In this document: piece by piece, positions 1-7,365 of the stretch | Layout: each line of letters begins with the position of its first letter | How positions within the stretch are numbered: position 1 is the stretch's first letter | From: Nocardioides gilvus | GTDB lineage: Bacteria > Actinomycetota > Actinomycetes > Propionibacteriales > Nocardioidaceae | NCBI RefSeq assembly: GCF_003194605.1 | Contig: NZ_QHKY01000001.1 | Coordinates: 372,001 to 436,000, forward strand | Direction: 5' to 3' | Length of the DNA: 64,000 nt | Notes under the pieces: generated by a model | Told to the model about the DNA's origin: nothing | What the model saw: the letters and a program-made list of their open reading frames with translations, nothing else | The model's database searches: none | Position numbers and translations under genes: made by a program

Positions 1-1468
1 ACTTCGAGCCGCGCAGCCGGCGGCGTTCAGCGCTCGCGCTCATGCTGTGCGAGAGCGTCCGCAGCAACCACACCAGCGCTGTCAGGAGCGCCGTCGTCAC
101 GTAGGGCGCGGCCACGAAGGCCAGACTGACTCCGGCGCCGAGGGTGAGCAAGAGGGTGGCTCTCCGCAGCCGCACACCCAGCCGTACGCGCTCGGTCGGG
201 GTCTCGGGCGCCGTCCACGGGTCGTCGGTGAACTCGACCTCGTCGTCCCCGTCCAGGTCGTCCCCGTCCAGATCGCCCCCGTAGCGATCGTCCCCGTCGA
301 GGTCGTCCCCATCATCGGGGTCGTCGTCGGTGAACTCGGCCACGTCATGTCGTTCGGCGAACTCCCGGTCGCCCACCGGAGTGGAGTGCAGCCACTCCTC
401 GTCGGGCTCGGGCTCGTGGTGCGAGTCGAGGGGCAGGTGGACGGTGGTGTCCTCGGCCCACTCCTCCTCATGCCGCTCCCACCACTCCACCGGCGGCGTC
501 GTGGGCTCGTGTGGCGCCTGGACGACCTGCGTGTAGGGCCGGGTCACCGGAAAGGGTGTCAGCGGCACCGGCCTGGTGGCGGTGTCGTCGTGGAGGTCGA
601 CCAACTCCGTCCCGTCGTCGGGGTCGAGGTCGCTCTCGTCGGCGGCGAAGCCTTCGTCCTCCAACTCCATCCACGTCAGGATCGCGGCGACGGTGGGCCG
701 ATTGCGGGGCTCCGGGTCGAGCCCGGCGCTCACGACCTCCTGCACCTCCTCGGGCAACTCGGAGACGTCGTGCTCACCGCGACGGACCCGGTCCATGATC
801 GCCATCGACGGACCGCTGCCGAAGGGTGCCCGTCCGGTCCCCGCGTAGGCGACGGTCGCCGCCCAGGAATGGATGTCGGAGGCGGGGCTGGCGTCCTCGC
901 CGTGCAGGATCTCCGGGGCCAGGTAGCCGGGTGTGCCCAGCAACCACCCCTGCGCCGTCAGCCGTGGGTCGTCGGCGAGGCGAGCCAGACCAAAGTCGAT
1001 CAGGACGGGGTTGCGACCCACCATGAGGATGTTGGACGGCTTGATGTCACGGTGCACGACACCGACCCGGTGCACCGCCTCGATGGCCTGGGCCAGACAG
1101 CGGGCGAACCAGACCAGCTCGTCGCCGAGCAGCGGACCTTCCTGCGCGACCTGGTCGTACAGCGAGTACCCGGGCACGTAGCGGGTCGCGACGTACGGGA
1201 TGTCGCCCCACGGGTCCGCGTCGATGATCTCGGCGACCCGACGGCTCCGGATCCTGAGCAGCGAGTTGACCTCGCGGGCCAACCGCGCGCGGGACTCGTC
1301 GTCACCGACCACGTTGGGGCGGATCACCTTCAGGGCGACCCGCTCCTGACCGGGACGTCGCGCCAGGTGGACGACCCCCATGCCGCCCTCACCGAGTCGG
1401 GTCAGCAGCTGGTAGCCGCCGACCGTCAACCCGCGAGGGGGCGCTGGTGGTCGAGGTGTGACGCTCAC
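1..1468 (-). CDS. Ser/Thr protein kinase, C-terminus beyond window
   Basis: A eukaryotic-type (Hanks) protein kinase. Reading from GTG 1468, the glycine loop GEGGMG lies at residues 26-31, the ATP lysine in ALKVI at 47, the catalytic loop HRDIKPSN from 139, DFG at 158-160 and APE at 184-186, so all catalytic residues are present. The kinase domain ends near residue 270. It is followed by a linker very rich in Asp and Glu, then a hydrophobic segment at about 435-467 that looks like a membrane span, so the kinase domain should be cytosolic. The reading frame is open to the left edge. A stop codon 12 bases upstream of the GTG makes this the only practical start. It lies 22 bases downstream of ilvE on the same strand and may be read through from leuB-ilvE. 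Its substrate cannot be inferred. Confidence 0.9.
   Translation of the reverse strand, partial: MSVTPRPPAPPRGLTVGGYQLLTRLGEGGMGVVHLARRPGQERVALKVIRPNVVGDDESRARLAREVNSLLRIRSRRVAEIIDADPWGDIPYVATRYVPGYSLYDQVAQEGPLLGDELVWFARCLAQAIEAVHRVGVVHRDIKPSNILMVGRNPVLIDFGLARLADDPRLTAQGWLLGTPGYLAPEILHGEDASPASDIHSWAATVAYAGTGRAPFGSGPSMAIMDRVRRGEHDVSELPEEVQEVVSAGLDPEPRNRPTVAAILTWMELEDEGFAADESDLDPDDGTELVDLHDDTATRPVPLTPFPVTRPYTQVVQAPHEPTTPPVEWWERHEEEWAEDTTVHLPLDSHHEPEPDEEWLHSTPVGDREFAERHDVAEFTDDDPDDGDDLDGDDRYGGDLDGDDLDGDDEVEFTDDPWTAPETPTERVRLGVRLRRATLLLTLGAGVSLAFVAAPYVTTALLTALVWLLRTLSHSMSASAERRRLRGSK
241..318 (-). repeat. Short tandem repeat coding acidic DLDGDD units in the kinase linker
   Basis: Imperfect 15-18 base units repeat about four times and encode LDGDD/DLDGDD in the linker between kinase domain and membrane span. 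The units stay in frame, so the tract should vary in length without breaking the protein. Confidence 0.6.
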
Positions 1469-1490
1469 GTCACGAGGCTAACCGCGCCGA

Positions 1491-2564
1491 TCACAGAACC
1501 TGGCGCAACCAGCCGTTGGTGTCCTCGGCGCGTCCGAACTGCACGTCCACCAGCGCGGAGCGGATCTTCATCGTCAACTCGGTCGACGCCGGGGCCGCGG
1601 TGGTCCCGGCGGCCGAGCGCAACTCCCCCACCGGTGAGACCACGGCGGCGGTGCCGCAGGCGAAGATCTCGACGATGTCACCGGACGCGATGCCCGAGCG
1701 CCACTCGTCGATGGCGAAGCGTCGTTCGGTGACCTCGTGACCCAGCTGCTCGGCCAGGGCAATGATCGAGGACCGGGTGATCCCCTCGAGGATCGTGCCG
1801 GTGGCCGGGGTGACGATCGAGCCGTCGCGGAACACGAAGTACATGTTCATCCCGCCGAGCTCCTCGACGTACAGCCCGTCCTGGGCGTCGAGGAAGACGA
1901 CCTGGTCGCAGCCGTTGGCGGTGGCCTCCTGCTGGGCGACCAGCGAGCTGGCGTAATTGCCGCCCGTCTTCGCTGCGCCCATGCCGCCGCGCCCCGCGCG
2001 GGTGTAGTCCTCGGTGAGCCACAGGCTGACCGGCTTCAGACCGCCCTTGAAGTAGGAGCCGGCGGGGCTGGCGATCACCATGAAGGTGACGTGCTGGCTG
2101 GGGCGCACCCCCAGGAACTTCTCACTGGCGAACATGAAGGGACGCAGGTAGAGGCTCTTCTCCCCCTGGGCCTCGGGGACCCAGCGCGCGTCGACCTTGA
2201 CCAGGGCCTCGACGGCAGCGAGGAAGTCGTCGACGGGCAGCTCGGGCAGCGCCAGACGCTGGCTGGACCGGATCATCCGCTCAGCGTTGGCCTCGGGACG
2301 GAACAGGTGGACCGAGCCGTCCGCGTGGCGGTAGGCCTTCATCCCCTCGAAGGTCTCCTGCGCGTAGTGCAGGACGGCGGTCGCGGGGTCCAGGACGAGC
2401 GGACCGTAGGGGGTGATCCGGGCGTCGTGCCACCCCTTCTCCGGAGTCCACTCGACGGTGAACATGTGGTCGGTGAAGTGCACGCCGAAGCCGGGGTCGA
2501 CGAGGATCTCGGAGAGCCTGGCCTCGGAGACGGGGGTGTCGGAAAGCGTGGTGCTGATCTCCAT
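1491..2564 (-). CDS. ilvE: Branched-chain amino acid aminotransferase
   Basis: PLP-dependent class IV aminotransferase, 357 residues, for the last step of leucine, isoleucine and valine synthesis (and first step of their breakdown), exchanging the amino group with glutamate/2-oxoglutarate. The PLP lysine is seen at about residue 199 in GAAKTGGNYA. Other family signatures are YAQETFEGMKAY near residue 67 and GTAAVVSPVG near the C-terminus. Length is typical of bacterial BCAT of the ilvE type II group. It starts 9 bases after the leuB stop, so leuB-ilvE is one transcription unit, probably controlled by the leader peptide region upstream of leuB. A cytosolic enzyme; assignment is secure. Confidence 0.96.
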   Translation of the reverse strand: MEISTTLSDTPVSEARLSEILVDPGFGVHFTDHMFTVEWTPEKGWHDARITPYGPLVLDPATAVLHYAQETFEGMKAYRHADGSVHLFRPEANAERMIRSSQRLALPELPVDDFLAAVEALVKVDARWVPEAQGEKSLYLRPFMFASEKFLGVRPSQHVTFMVIASPAGSYFKGGLKPVSLWLTEDYTRAGRGGMGAAKTGGNYASSLVAQQEATANGCDQVVFLDAQDGLYVEELGGMNMYFVFRDGSIVTPATGTILEGITRSSIIALAEQLGHEVTERRFAIDEWRSGIASGDIVEIFACGTAAVVSPVGELRSAAGTTAAPASTELTMKIRSALVDVQFGRAEDTNGWLRQVL

Positions 2565-2573
2565 GTCTCGAAC

Positions 2574-3632
2574 CTACACTCGTGCGGCGATGGCGTCGCC
2601 GATCGCAGAAGTCGTACGGGGCCCACCGGCGACACGCTCGGCGATGTCGGCGGCCACGGCCGCCTCGATGCGCGCGGCGCCCTCGGTGTTGCCGAAGAAG
2701 TCCAGGAGCATCCCGGCCGACAGGATCGCCGCCGTCGGGTCCGCCTTCTGCTGACCCGCGATGTCTGGGGCAGAGCCGTGGACCGGCTCGAACATGGACG
2801 GCGTGCTGCGCGACGGGTTCAGGTTGCCCGACGCCGCCAGGCCGATGCCACCAGTGACGGCGGCGGCCAGGTCGGTGATGATGTCGCCGAAGAGGTTGTC
2901 GGTGACGATCACGTCGAAGCGGCCGGGGTCGGTGGTCATGAAGATCGTGGCTGCGTCGATGTGCAGGTAGTCCACGGTGACCTCGGGAAACTCCTCGGCG
3001 ACCTCGTTGACCAGGCGCCACCAGATCGATCCCGCGTGCACCAGCACGTTCGTCTTGTGGACCAACGTGACCTTCTTGCGCGGACGACGCATCGCTCGGG
3101 CGAAGGCGTCGCGCACGACGCGCTCGACACCGAAGGCAGTGTTGAGGCTGACCTCGGTCGCCACTTCCTGCGGGGTCCCGACCCGGATGGCACCCCCGTT
3201 GCCCGTGTACGGACCCTCGGTGCCTTCACGCACGACCACGAAGTCGATCTCACCGGGGTTCGCCAGCGGCGAACCGACTCCGGGGTAGAGCTTGGAGGGA
3301 CGCAGGTTGACGTGGTGGTCGAGCTCGAAGCGCAGGGTGAGCAGCAGCCCACGCTCCAGGAGCCCGGGCGGGATGTTGGGGTCGTTCGGCTTGCCGCCGA
3401 TCGCGCCGAGCAGGATGGCGTCCTGTCCACGCACCTCGTCCAGGACCGAGTCAGGCAGCACCTCGCCGGTCGCGAGGTAGTGCTCCGCACCCAAGGTGTA
3501 GTGGGTGGTGGAGAAGGCGTTGGGGGCCACCACGTCGAGCACCTTGAGCGCTTCGGTGGTGACCTCGGGTCCGATGCCGTCGCCGGGGATGACGGCGAGG
3601 TTGATCGGGGACTCGGGCGAGGTGAGGGTCAT
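2574..3632 (-). CDS. leuB: 3-isopropylmalate dehydrogenase
   Basis: NAD-dependent oxidative decarboxylation of 3-isopropylmalate to 2-oxoisocaproate in leucine synthesis. The 352-residue protein starts with the family hallmark [11 protein letters not shown] (about residues 13-23). It also has the metal/substrate region [10 protein letters not shown] and the nicotinamide-side motif [12 protein letters not shown]. The length is that of the short actinobacterial LeuB. ATG 3632 has GGAG a few bases upstream (TGTGGAGCC-ATG). It lies directly behind a 42-codon ORF (11-base gap) and is followed by ilvE. The unusually long 5' region carries a leader peptide containing Ile-Leu-Val-Val-Val and is the likely regulatory site. 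Confidence 0.96.
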   Translation of the reverse strand: MTLTSPESPINLAVIPGDGIGPEVTTEALKVLDVVAPNAFSTTHYTLGAEHYLATGEVLPDSVLDEVRGQDAILLGAIGGKPNDPNIPPGLLERGLLLTLRFELDHHVNLRPSKLYPGVGSPLANPGEIDFVVVREGTEGPYTGNGGAIRVGTPQEVATEVSLNTAFGVERVVRDAFARAMRRPRKKVTLVHKTNVLVHAGSIWWRLVNEVAEEFPEVTVDYLHIDAATIFMTTDPGRFDVIVTDNLFGDIITDLAAAVTGGIGLAASGNLNPSRSTPSMFEPVHGSAPDIAGQQKADPTAAILSAGMLLDFFGNTEGAARIEAAVAADIAERVAGGPRTTSAIGDAIAARV

Positions 3633-3643
3633 GGCTCCACAGA

Positions 3644-3772
3644 TCAGTTGTCGTCGGGTCGCTGGTCCGCCGCGTCACGCTGGTCAGCGACGAGTTGCAG
3701 GGCGTGGTGGCTGTGGGGGCTCTGCGGGTTGTGACGTCCGGGGCCCCAGTCGGCCGGGTTCAACGTGTACAT
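3644..3772 (-). CDS. Small 42-codon ORF ahead of leuB, function unknown
   Basis: ATG 3772 has a strong Shine-Dalgarno site (AGGAG, 5 bases upstream). It opens a 42-residue frame beginning [20 protein letters not shown] and ending in an Asp-rich tail. The peptide is His-rich in the middle (HSHH) and hydrophilic, with no membrane segment or signal peptide. It ends 11 bases before the leuB ATG, so its translation could couple to leuB. It is not enriched in Leu, Ile or Val codons and so does not look like the stalling peptide itself. It may be a genuine small protein or a translated spacer; I recognise no family. Confidence 0.5.
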   Translation of the reverse strand: MYTLNPADWGPGRHNPQSPHSHHALQLVADQRDAADQRPDDN

Positions 3773-4106
3773 GATCGCTCCTGTGGGTGATGACCCCGGA
3801 AACCGGGGTGGAGTTCTTCAGATGTGGATGCGTCGGCGCGACCGTCGTTCCGGGTCGCGCCGGGTGCTGCCCTGCGCCCCACGCACAAGTGGGGAGGACT
3901 CCTCATCACCGGTCAGGTGGCGGAGGTGAGGTCCGGGTCGGGGTGGCACTCGCTGATCGCGAGGCTGTCGACGCCGTGCGGTGATGACGTCGGGTGTGCC
4001 CGACCATCGGACCTGAGAGAGCGGATCGCGCCGACTCGTGTCAGATGATCTGTCGCGGAGCAAGGAGAGAGGCTGCTGGTTCGAGGGCCTCGTACTCGCC
4101 GAACCA
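3773..4106 (-). other. Long transcribed leader between attenuator and leuB small ORF
   Basis: About 330 bases with no convincing coding frame. Hairpins visible: ACCCCGG-AAA-CCGGGGT at 3793-3809, just upstream of the small-ORF ribosome site; GTCGGG-TGTG-CCCGAC at 3989-4004; and a GGTTCG/CGAACC stem at 4078-4105 directly after the attenuator-like hairpin. None is followed by a T run on the minus strand. I did not recognise a known riboswitch here. Confidence 0.45.
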
Positions 4107-4142
4107 CCGCGGCGAGGTGGCCCTCTTCAGGCCTCGCCGCGG
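4107..4142 (-). promoter_or_regulatory. Attenuator-type hairpin overlapping the leuB leader peptide
   Basis: A perfect 11-bp inverted repeat CCGCGGCGAGG / CCTCGCCGCGG with a 14-base loop. On the minus strand the 5' arm is made of the last codons of the leader peptide (CGC GGC GAG GCC), so a ribosome stalled at the Ile-Leu-Val codons would alter its folding. The loop sequence AGGGCC could instead pair with GGCCCT further downstream (about 4085-4090), giving a competing fold. There is no T run, so control may be Rho-dependent or translational. Confidence 0.65.
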
Positions 4143-4168
4143 CAGACGACTACGAGAATGCTCCGCAT
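4127..4168 (-). CDS. BCAA leader peptide of the leuB-ilvE operon
   Basis: A 13-residue frame, MRSILVVVCRGEA, whose centre is Ile-Leu-Val-Val-Val (codons ATT CTC GTA GTC GTC), i.e. all three branched-chain amino acids in a row. Leader peptides of this kind in actinobacteria sense charged tRNAs for Leu, Ile and Val and control ilv/leu operons by attenuation. It starts only a few bases after the predicted transcription start, so it is probably translated leaderless. Its 3' half forms one arm of the hairpin at 4107-4142. The role is inferred from composition and position; the composition itself is hard to explain by chance. Confidence 0.8.
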   Translation of the reverse strand: MRSILVVVCRGEA

Positions 4169-4177
4169 GATGGAGTG

Positions 4178-4206
4178 ACCATACGCAGCGCCACCTGCGA
4201 TGTCGA
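4178..4206 (-). promoter_or_regulatory. Predicted sigma-70-type promoter for the leuB leader
   Basis: On the minus strand TCGACA (4206-4201, five of six to the -35 consensus) is followed after exactly 17 bases by TATGGT (4183-4178). The start point would fall near 4171, a few bases before the leader-peptide ATG at 4168. This fits a leaderless leader peptide. Confidence 0.6.
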
Positions 4207-4341
4207 GTACTTTCCGTACGTGTTCTGGGCCACGTCCACCTCGCGCGCGGGTACGGCGGCGCGGTCTGGATCCCACACCGGTCGCCCCGGCGTACGTCCG
4301 CCGCTGGACGGTGTCAGGACCGGCCTGCCTGCGGTGGAAGA

Positions 4342-4917
4342 ATGCAACCCATGAGCGCCTCACCAGATCTGCCCGAGATCGTCCGGCGCGCATTCGACGT
4401 CTCGCGTCGCGCGGGGTACGTCTCCTTCTGCCGCAACGAGACCGGCCGCCTCCTGGCTGCGCTGGCCGCCACCCGCAGTGGCGTGATGGCCGAGTTCGGC
4501 ACCGGCGCCGGCGTGGGCACGGCCTGGCTGCGTTCCGGCGTACGCACCGACGCACGGATCCTGACCGCGGAGCTGAACCCGCGCCTCGCCCAGGCGGCTG
4601 CGGAGATCTTCAGCGACGACGACACCGTCGAGGTCTTCGAGGCCGACTGGTCGACGCTCGCCGGCAAGGGTCCCTTCTCGCTGCTGTTCCTCGACTCGGG
4701 CGACCCGAGCAGTGTCCGGGTCGACAAGGTCGCCGACCTGCTCGAGCCCGGTGGCATCGTGGTCCTCGACGACTTCACGCCGTGCGAGTCGTGGCCCCCG
4801 ATCTACCTCGGTCGGGTCGACACGCTGCGCGAGGAGTGGCTCACCGACGAGCGCTTCACCGCGGTCGAGGTGATGATCGCGTCCGACGCCTCGGTCATCA
4901 TCGCGACGCGGCGCTGA
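4342..4917 (+). CDS. SAM-dependent O-methyltransferase-like protein
   Basis: A 191-residue protein with a class I methyltransferase fold. The SAM-binding loop EFGTGAGVGTAWL lies at about residues 51-63, an acidic residue at the end of strand beta-2 (TAELNP), and the post-beta-4 motif LLFLDSGDP at about 113-121. It resembles small O-methyltransferases of the COMT-like (family 3) group, but the substrate cannot be told. ATG 4342 and ATG 4351 are both possible: GGTGG precedes the first and GGAAG the second. It is divergent from the leuB leader promoter, and its last 20 bases overlap the 3' end of the convergent membrane protein gene. Confidence 0.75.
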   Translation: MQPMSASPDLPEIVRRAFDVSRRAGYVSFCRNETGRLLAALAATRSGVMAEFGTGAGVGTAWLRSGVRTDARILTAELNPRLAQAAAEIFSDDDTVEVFEADWSTLAGKGPFSLLFLDSGDPSSVRVDKVADLLEPGGIVVLDDFTPCESWPPIYLGRVDTLREEWLTDERFTAVEVMIASDASVIIATRR

Positions 4918-5578
4918 TGTCGACGGTGCACGCAGGCAGCATCGCCTGGGTGAGCGGGCCGATCCCCACCGCGTAGAGCACGGTCCCCAGGCCCAGCACT
5001 CCCCCGAGGGCGCCACCGAGCAGGACACCGAGCACGACCGCGGTCACCTCTATGCCGGTGCGGACCAGCCGCAGCGAGAGCCCCGTACGCCGTGACAACC
5101 CGGTCATCAGCCCGTCACGGGGGCCGCGTCCGAACTGCGAACCGATGTAAAGGGCGCCGCCCACGGCGTTCAGCCCGACGCCGAGCAGGACGAGCGCGAT
5201 CCGGGCCCACAGGGTCTCGGGTCCGGTGACCAGCGCCAAGGTCGCGTCCGCAGCCAGGCCGACCACGATCGCGTTGGCCACCGTCCCGATGCCGGGCTTC
5301 TCGCGCAGCGGGATCCACAGCAGCAGGACCACGAAACTCATCAGGACCACGATCTGGCCCAGAGTCAGCGGCAGGTAGTCGGTCAACGCCATGTGCAGGA
5401 CGTCCCACGGCGCCAGGCCCAAGGTGGCCTCGACCATCAACGCCAGGGAGACCCCGAAGAGCACCAGGCCGACGGTCAGCTGCGAGAAGCGCCTGGCCAG
5501 CCGACCGGCCCGCAACTGGGCCATCGGTCCCAGGTCGAGCAGGGCGGTGGCAGGAGAGGGCACGGGTGAGCGGAACAC
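4898..5578 (-). CDS. YczE/YitT-like integral membrane protein
   Basis: A polytopic membrane protein of about 226 residues with five or more hydrophobic spans. It carries family features such as GVSLALMVEATLGLAPWDVLH near the first span and GSQFGRGPRDGLMTGLSRRTG in the middle, the Gly/Pro-rich loop typical of the YczE/YyaS/YitT group. These proteins are common but their function is unknown. GTG 5578 has a strong GGGGGAG ribosome site 9 bases upstream and is preferred over a TTG codon at 5596; an internal ATG near 5524 is another option. It is the last gene before the strong inverted repeat that follows serA. Confidence 0.75.
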   Translation of the reverse strand: MFRSPVPSPATALLDLGPMAQLRAGRLARRFSQLTVGLVLFGVSLALMVEATLGLAPWDVLHMALTDYLPLTLGQIVVLMSFVVLLLWIPLREKPGIGTVANAIVVGLAADATLALVTGPETLWARIALVLLGVGLNAVGGALYIGSQFGRGPRDGLMTGLSRRTGLSLRLVRTGIEVTAVVLGVLLGGALGGVLGLGTVLYAVGIGPLTQAMLPACTVDISAASR

Positions 5579-5634
5579 CGGGCGATTCTCCCCCAATAGG
5601 AGCCGGGGGGCTCATCGCGGGCTGCTGGAACGCC

Positions 5635-5670
5635 GACGGCCCGGCGGTGCAGGTGCACCACCGGGCCGTC
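5635..5670 (-). terminator. Strong inverted repeat after serA
   Basis: GACGGCCCGG...CCGGGCCGTC: two 17-base arms with a single mismatch and a 2-base centre, 15 bases past the serA stop. It lacks a clear T run, which is common for actinobacterial terminators. It may end serA transcripts. Confidence 0.65.
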
Positions 5671-5685
5671 GGGACGAACGCAGGA

Positions 5686-7272
5686 TCAGACGAGGCTGAC
5701 CGCGCGCACCTTGGTGGCATCCATGGCGCCCTTGATCTCCGCGAGCGACTCGACCGAGATCGCGGAGTCGACGGAGAGTGCCACGAGGGCGTCGCCGCCC
5801 TTGGCGTCGCGGGCGACCTGCATGCCGGCGATGTTGACGCCCGCCTCACCCAGGATGCGGCCGACGGTGCCGACCATGCCGGGACGGTCCACGTAGGTGA
5901 AGAAGGCCAGGTTGTCGGTGGGCTCGATGTCGAGGTCGAAGCCGTTGACCTCGACGAGGCGCTCCTTCTGGGCCATCCCGACCAGGGTGCCGCTGACGGA
6001 GATCTGCTCACCGTCGGCGAGCGTGCCGCGGATCGTGATCAGGTTGCGGTGGTCCGGGCTCTCCGACTCCGCGATGAGGCGGACCTCGACGCCGCGCTCG
6101 GCAGCGAGCAGCGGGGCGTTGACGTAGGAGACCTGGTCCTCGACGACGTCGGCGAAGACGCCCTTGAGGGCCGCCAGCTCGAGCACCTTGACGTCGAACT
6201 GGGTGATCTCGCCACGCACCTCGACGTCGAGGGACTGGGCGACCTCGCCGGCCAGCGCGGTGAAGACCCGACCGAGCTTCTCGGTGAGCGGGATGCCGGG
6301 GCGTACGTCCTCGGCGATGATGCCGCCCTGGACGTTGACGGCGTCGGGCACGAGCTCACCCGAGAGGGCCAGGCGCACGGACTTGGCGACCGAGACGCCG
6401 GCCTTCTCCTGGGCCTCGTCGGTCGAGGCGCCCAGGTGGGGCGTGGCGACGACGTTCTCCAGCTCGAAGAGCGGGCTGTCGGTGCACGGCTCCTTGTCGA
6501 ACACGTCGAGACCCGCGGCGGCGATCTGGCCGGACTTGAGTGCTTCGTAGAGGGCGGCCTCGTCGACGATGCCACCACGGGCGGCGTTGACCAGGACCAG
6601 CTCGGGCTTGGCCTTCGCCAGCTCCGCAGCCCCGATCAGACCGACGGTCTCGGGGGTCTTGGGCAGGTGCACGCTCATGAAGTCGGCCTCGGCGAGCAGC
6701 ACGTCGAGGTCGACGAGACGCACGCCCAGCTGGGCGGCGCGACCGGCCTGCACGTAGGGGTCGTACGCGATGACCTTCATGCCGAACGCGGCGAGGCGCT
6801 GGGCGACCAGGACGCCGATGCGGCCGAGCCCGACGATGCCGACGGTCTTCTCGAACAGCTCGATGCCGGTGTACTTGGAGCGCTTCCACTCGCCGTTGCG
6901 CAGCGCAGCGTGGGCCGGGCTGATGTGGCGGGCGGCGGCCAGCATGAGAGCGACCGCGAGCTCGGCGGCGCTGGTGATGTTGGAGGTCGGGGCGTTGACG
7001 ACCATGACACCGGCCTGGGTGGCGGCCTTCACGTCGACGTTGTCCAGACCGACGCCGGCGCGGGCGACGACCTTGAGCTTCTTCGCCGCGGCCAGGGCCT
7101 CCTCGTTGACCTTGGTCGCGGACCGGACGAGGATCGCGTCCACGTCGACGATCGCGGCGAGCAACTCGGCCCGGTCGGCACCGTTGCAGTTGCGGATCTC
7201 GAAGTCCGGGCCCAGCGCCTCGATGGTGGCGGGGCTGAGCTCTTCGGCAATGAGTACGACGGGCTTGGTCAC
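5686..7272 (-). CDS. serA: D-3-phosphoglycerate dehydrogenase
   Basis: NAD-dependent oxidation of 3-phosphoglycerate to 3-phosphohydroxypyruvate, the first committed step of serine synthesis. The 528-residue protein is the long form. The catalytic core has the Rossmann motif GLGRIG at 148-153, ARGGIVDE near 231-238 (substrate arginine) and the catalytic His in TPHLGAST at 279. An intervening domain follows, then a C-terminal ACT domain from about 455 (FFTYVDRPGMVGTVG), which in this family binds serine for feedback inhibition. It stands alone on its strand between the YczE-like gene and a membrane acyltransferase. It is part of the ilv-serA-leuB neighbourhood conserved in actinobacteria. Confidence 0.97.
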   Translation of the reverse strand: MTKPVVLIAEELSPATIEALGPDFEIRNCNGADRAELLAAIVDVDAILVRSATKVNEEALAAAKKLKVVARAGVGLDNVDVKAATQAGVMVVNAPTSNITSAAELAVALMLAAARHISPAHAALRNGEWKRSKYTGIELFEKTVGIVGLGRIGVLVAQRLAAFGMKVIAYDPYVQAGRAAQLGVRLVDLDVLLAEADFMSVHLPKTPETVGLIGAAELAKAKPELVLVNAARGGIVDEAALYEALKSGQIAAAGLDVFDKEPCTDSPLFELENVVATPHLGASTDEAQEKAGVSVAKSVRLALSGELVPDAVNVQGGIIAEDVRPGIPLTEKLGRVFTALAGEVAQSLDVEVRGEITQFDVKVLELAALKGVFADVVEDQVSYVNAPLLAAERGVEVRLIAESESPDHRNLITIRGTLADGEQISVSGTLVGMAQKERLVEVNGFDLDIEPTDNLAFFTYVDRPGMVGTVGRILGEAGVNIAGMQVARDAKGGDALVALSVDSAISVESLAEIKGAMDATKVRAVSLV

Positions 7273-7365
7273 AGCTGGGTCCTCAGCTAGTCAAAATTGG
7301 TGGAAATGCGGATCCCGCGGATGGGTCGTCAACGCGGTGTGCACAACGCTGTGCCTGTGGCGATC

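Noticed and set aside
47..1732. Very long open frame on the plus strand opposite the kinase and ilvE
   Set aside because: It is antisense to two well-recognised genes, is low in complexity (runs of Val, Gly, Arg) and has no family resemblance; typical shadow frame in GC-rich DNA. The same holds for other long antisense frames, such as those opposite leuB, serA, ilvB, ilvD and obgE.
3960..4080. Possible glycine or other riboswitch before leuB
   Set aside because: Some GGAGAG-like and hairpin elements are present, but the conserved core of no known riboswitch class could be matched.
4169..4555. 142-codon minus-strand frame ending in the leader peptide
   Set aside because: Its upstream part is a shadow of the methyltransferase gene. 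Only the last 13 codons, behind a promoter, make sense as a leader peptide.
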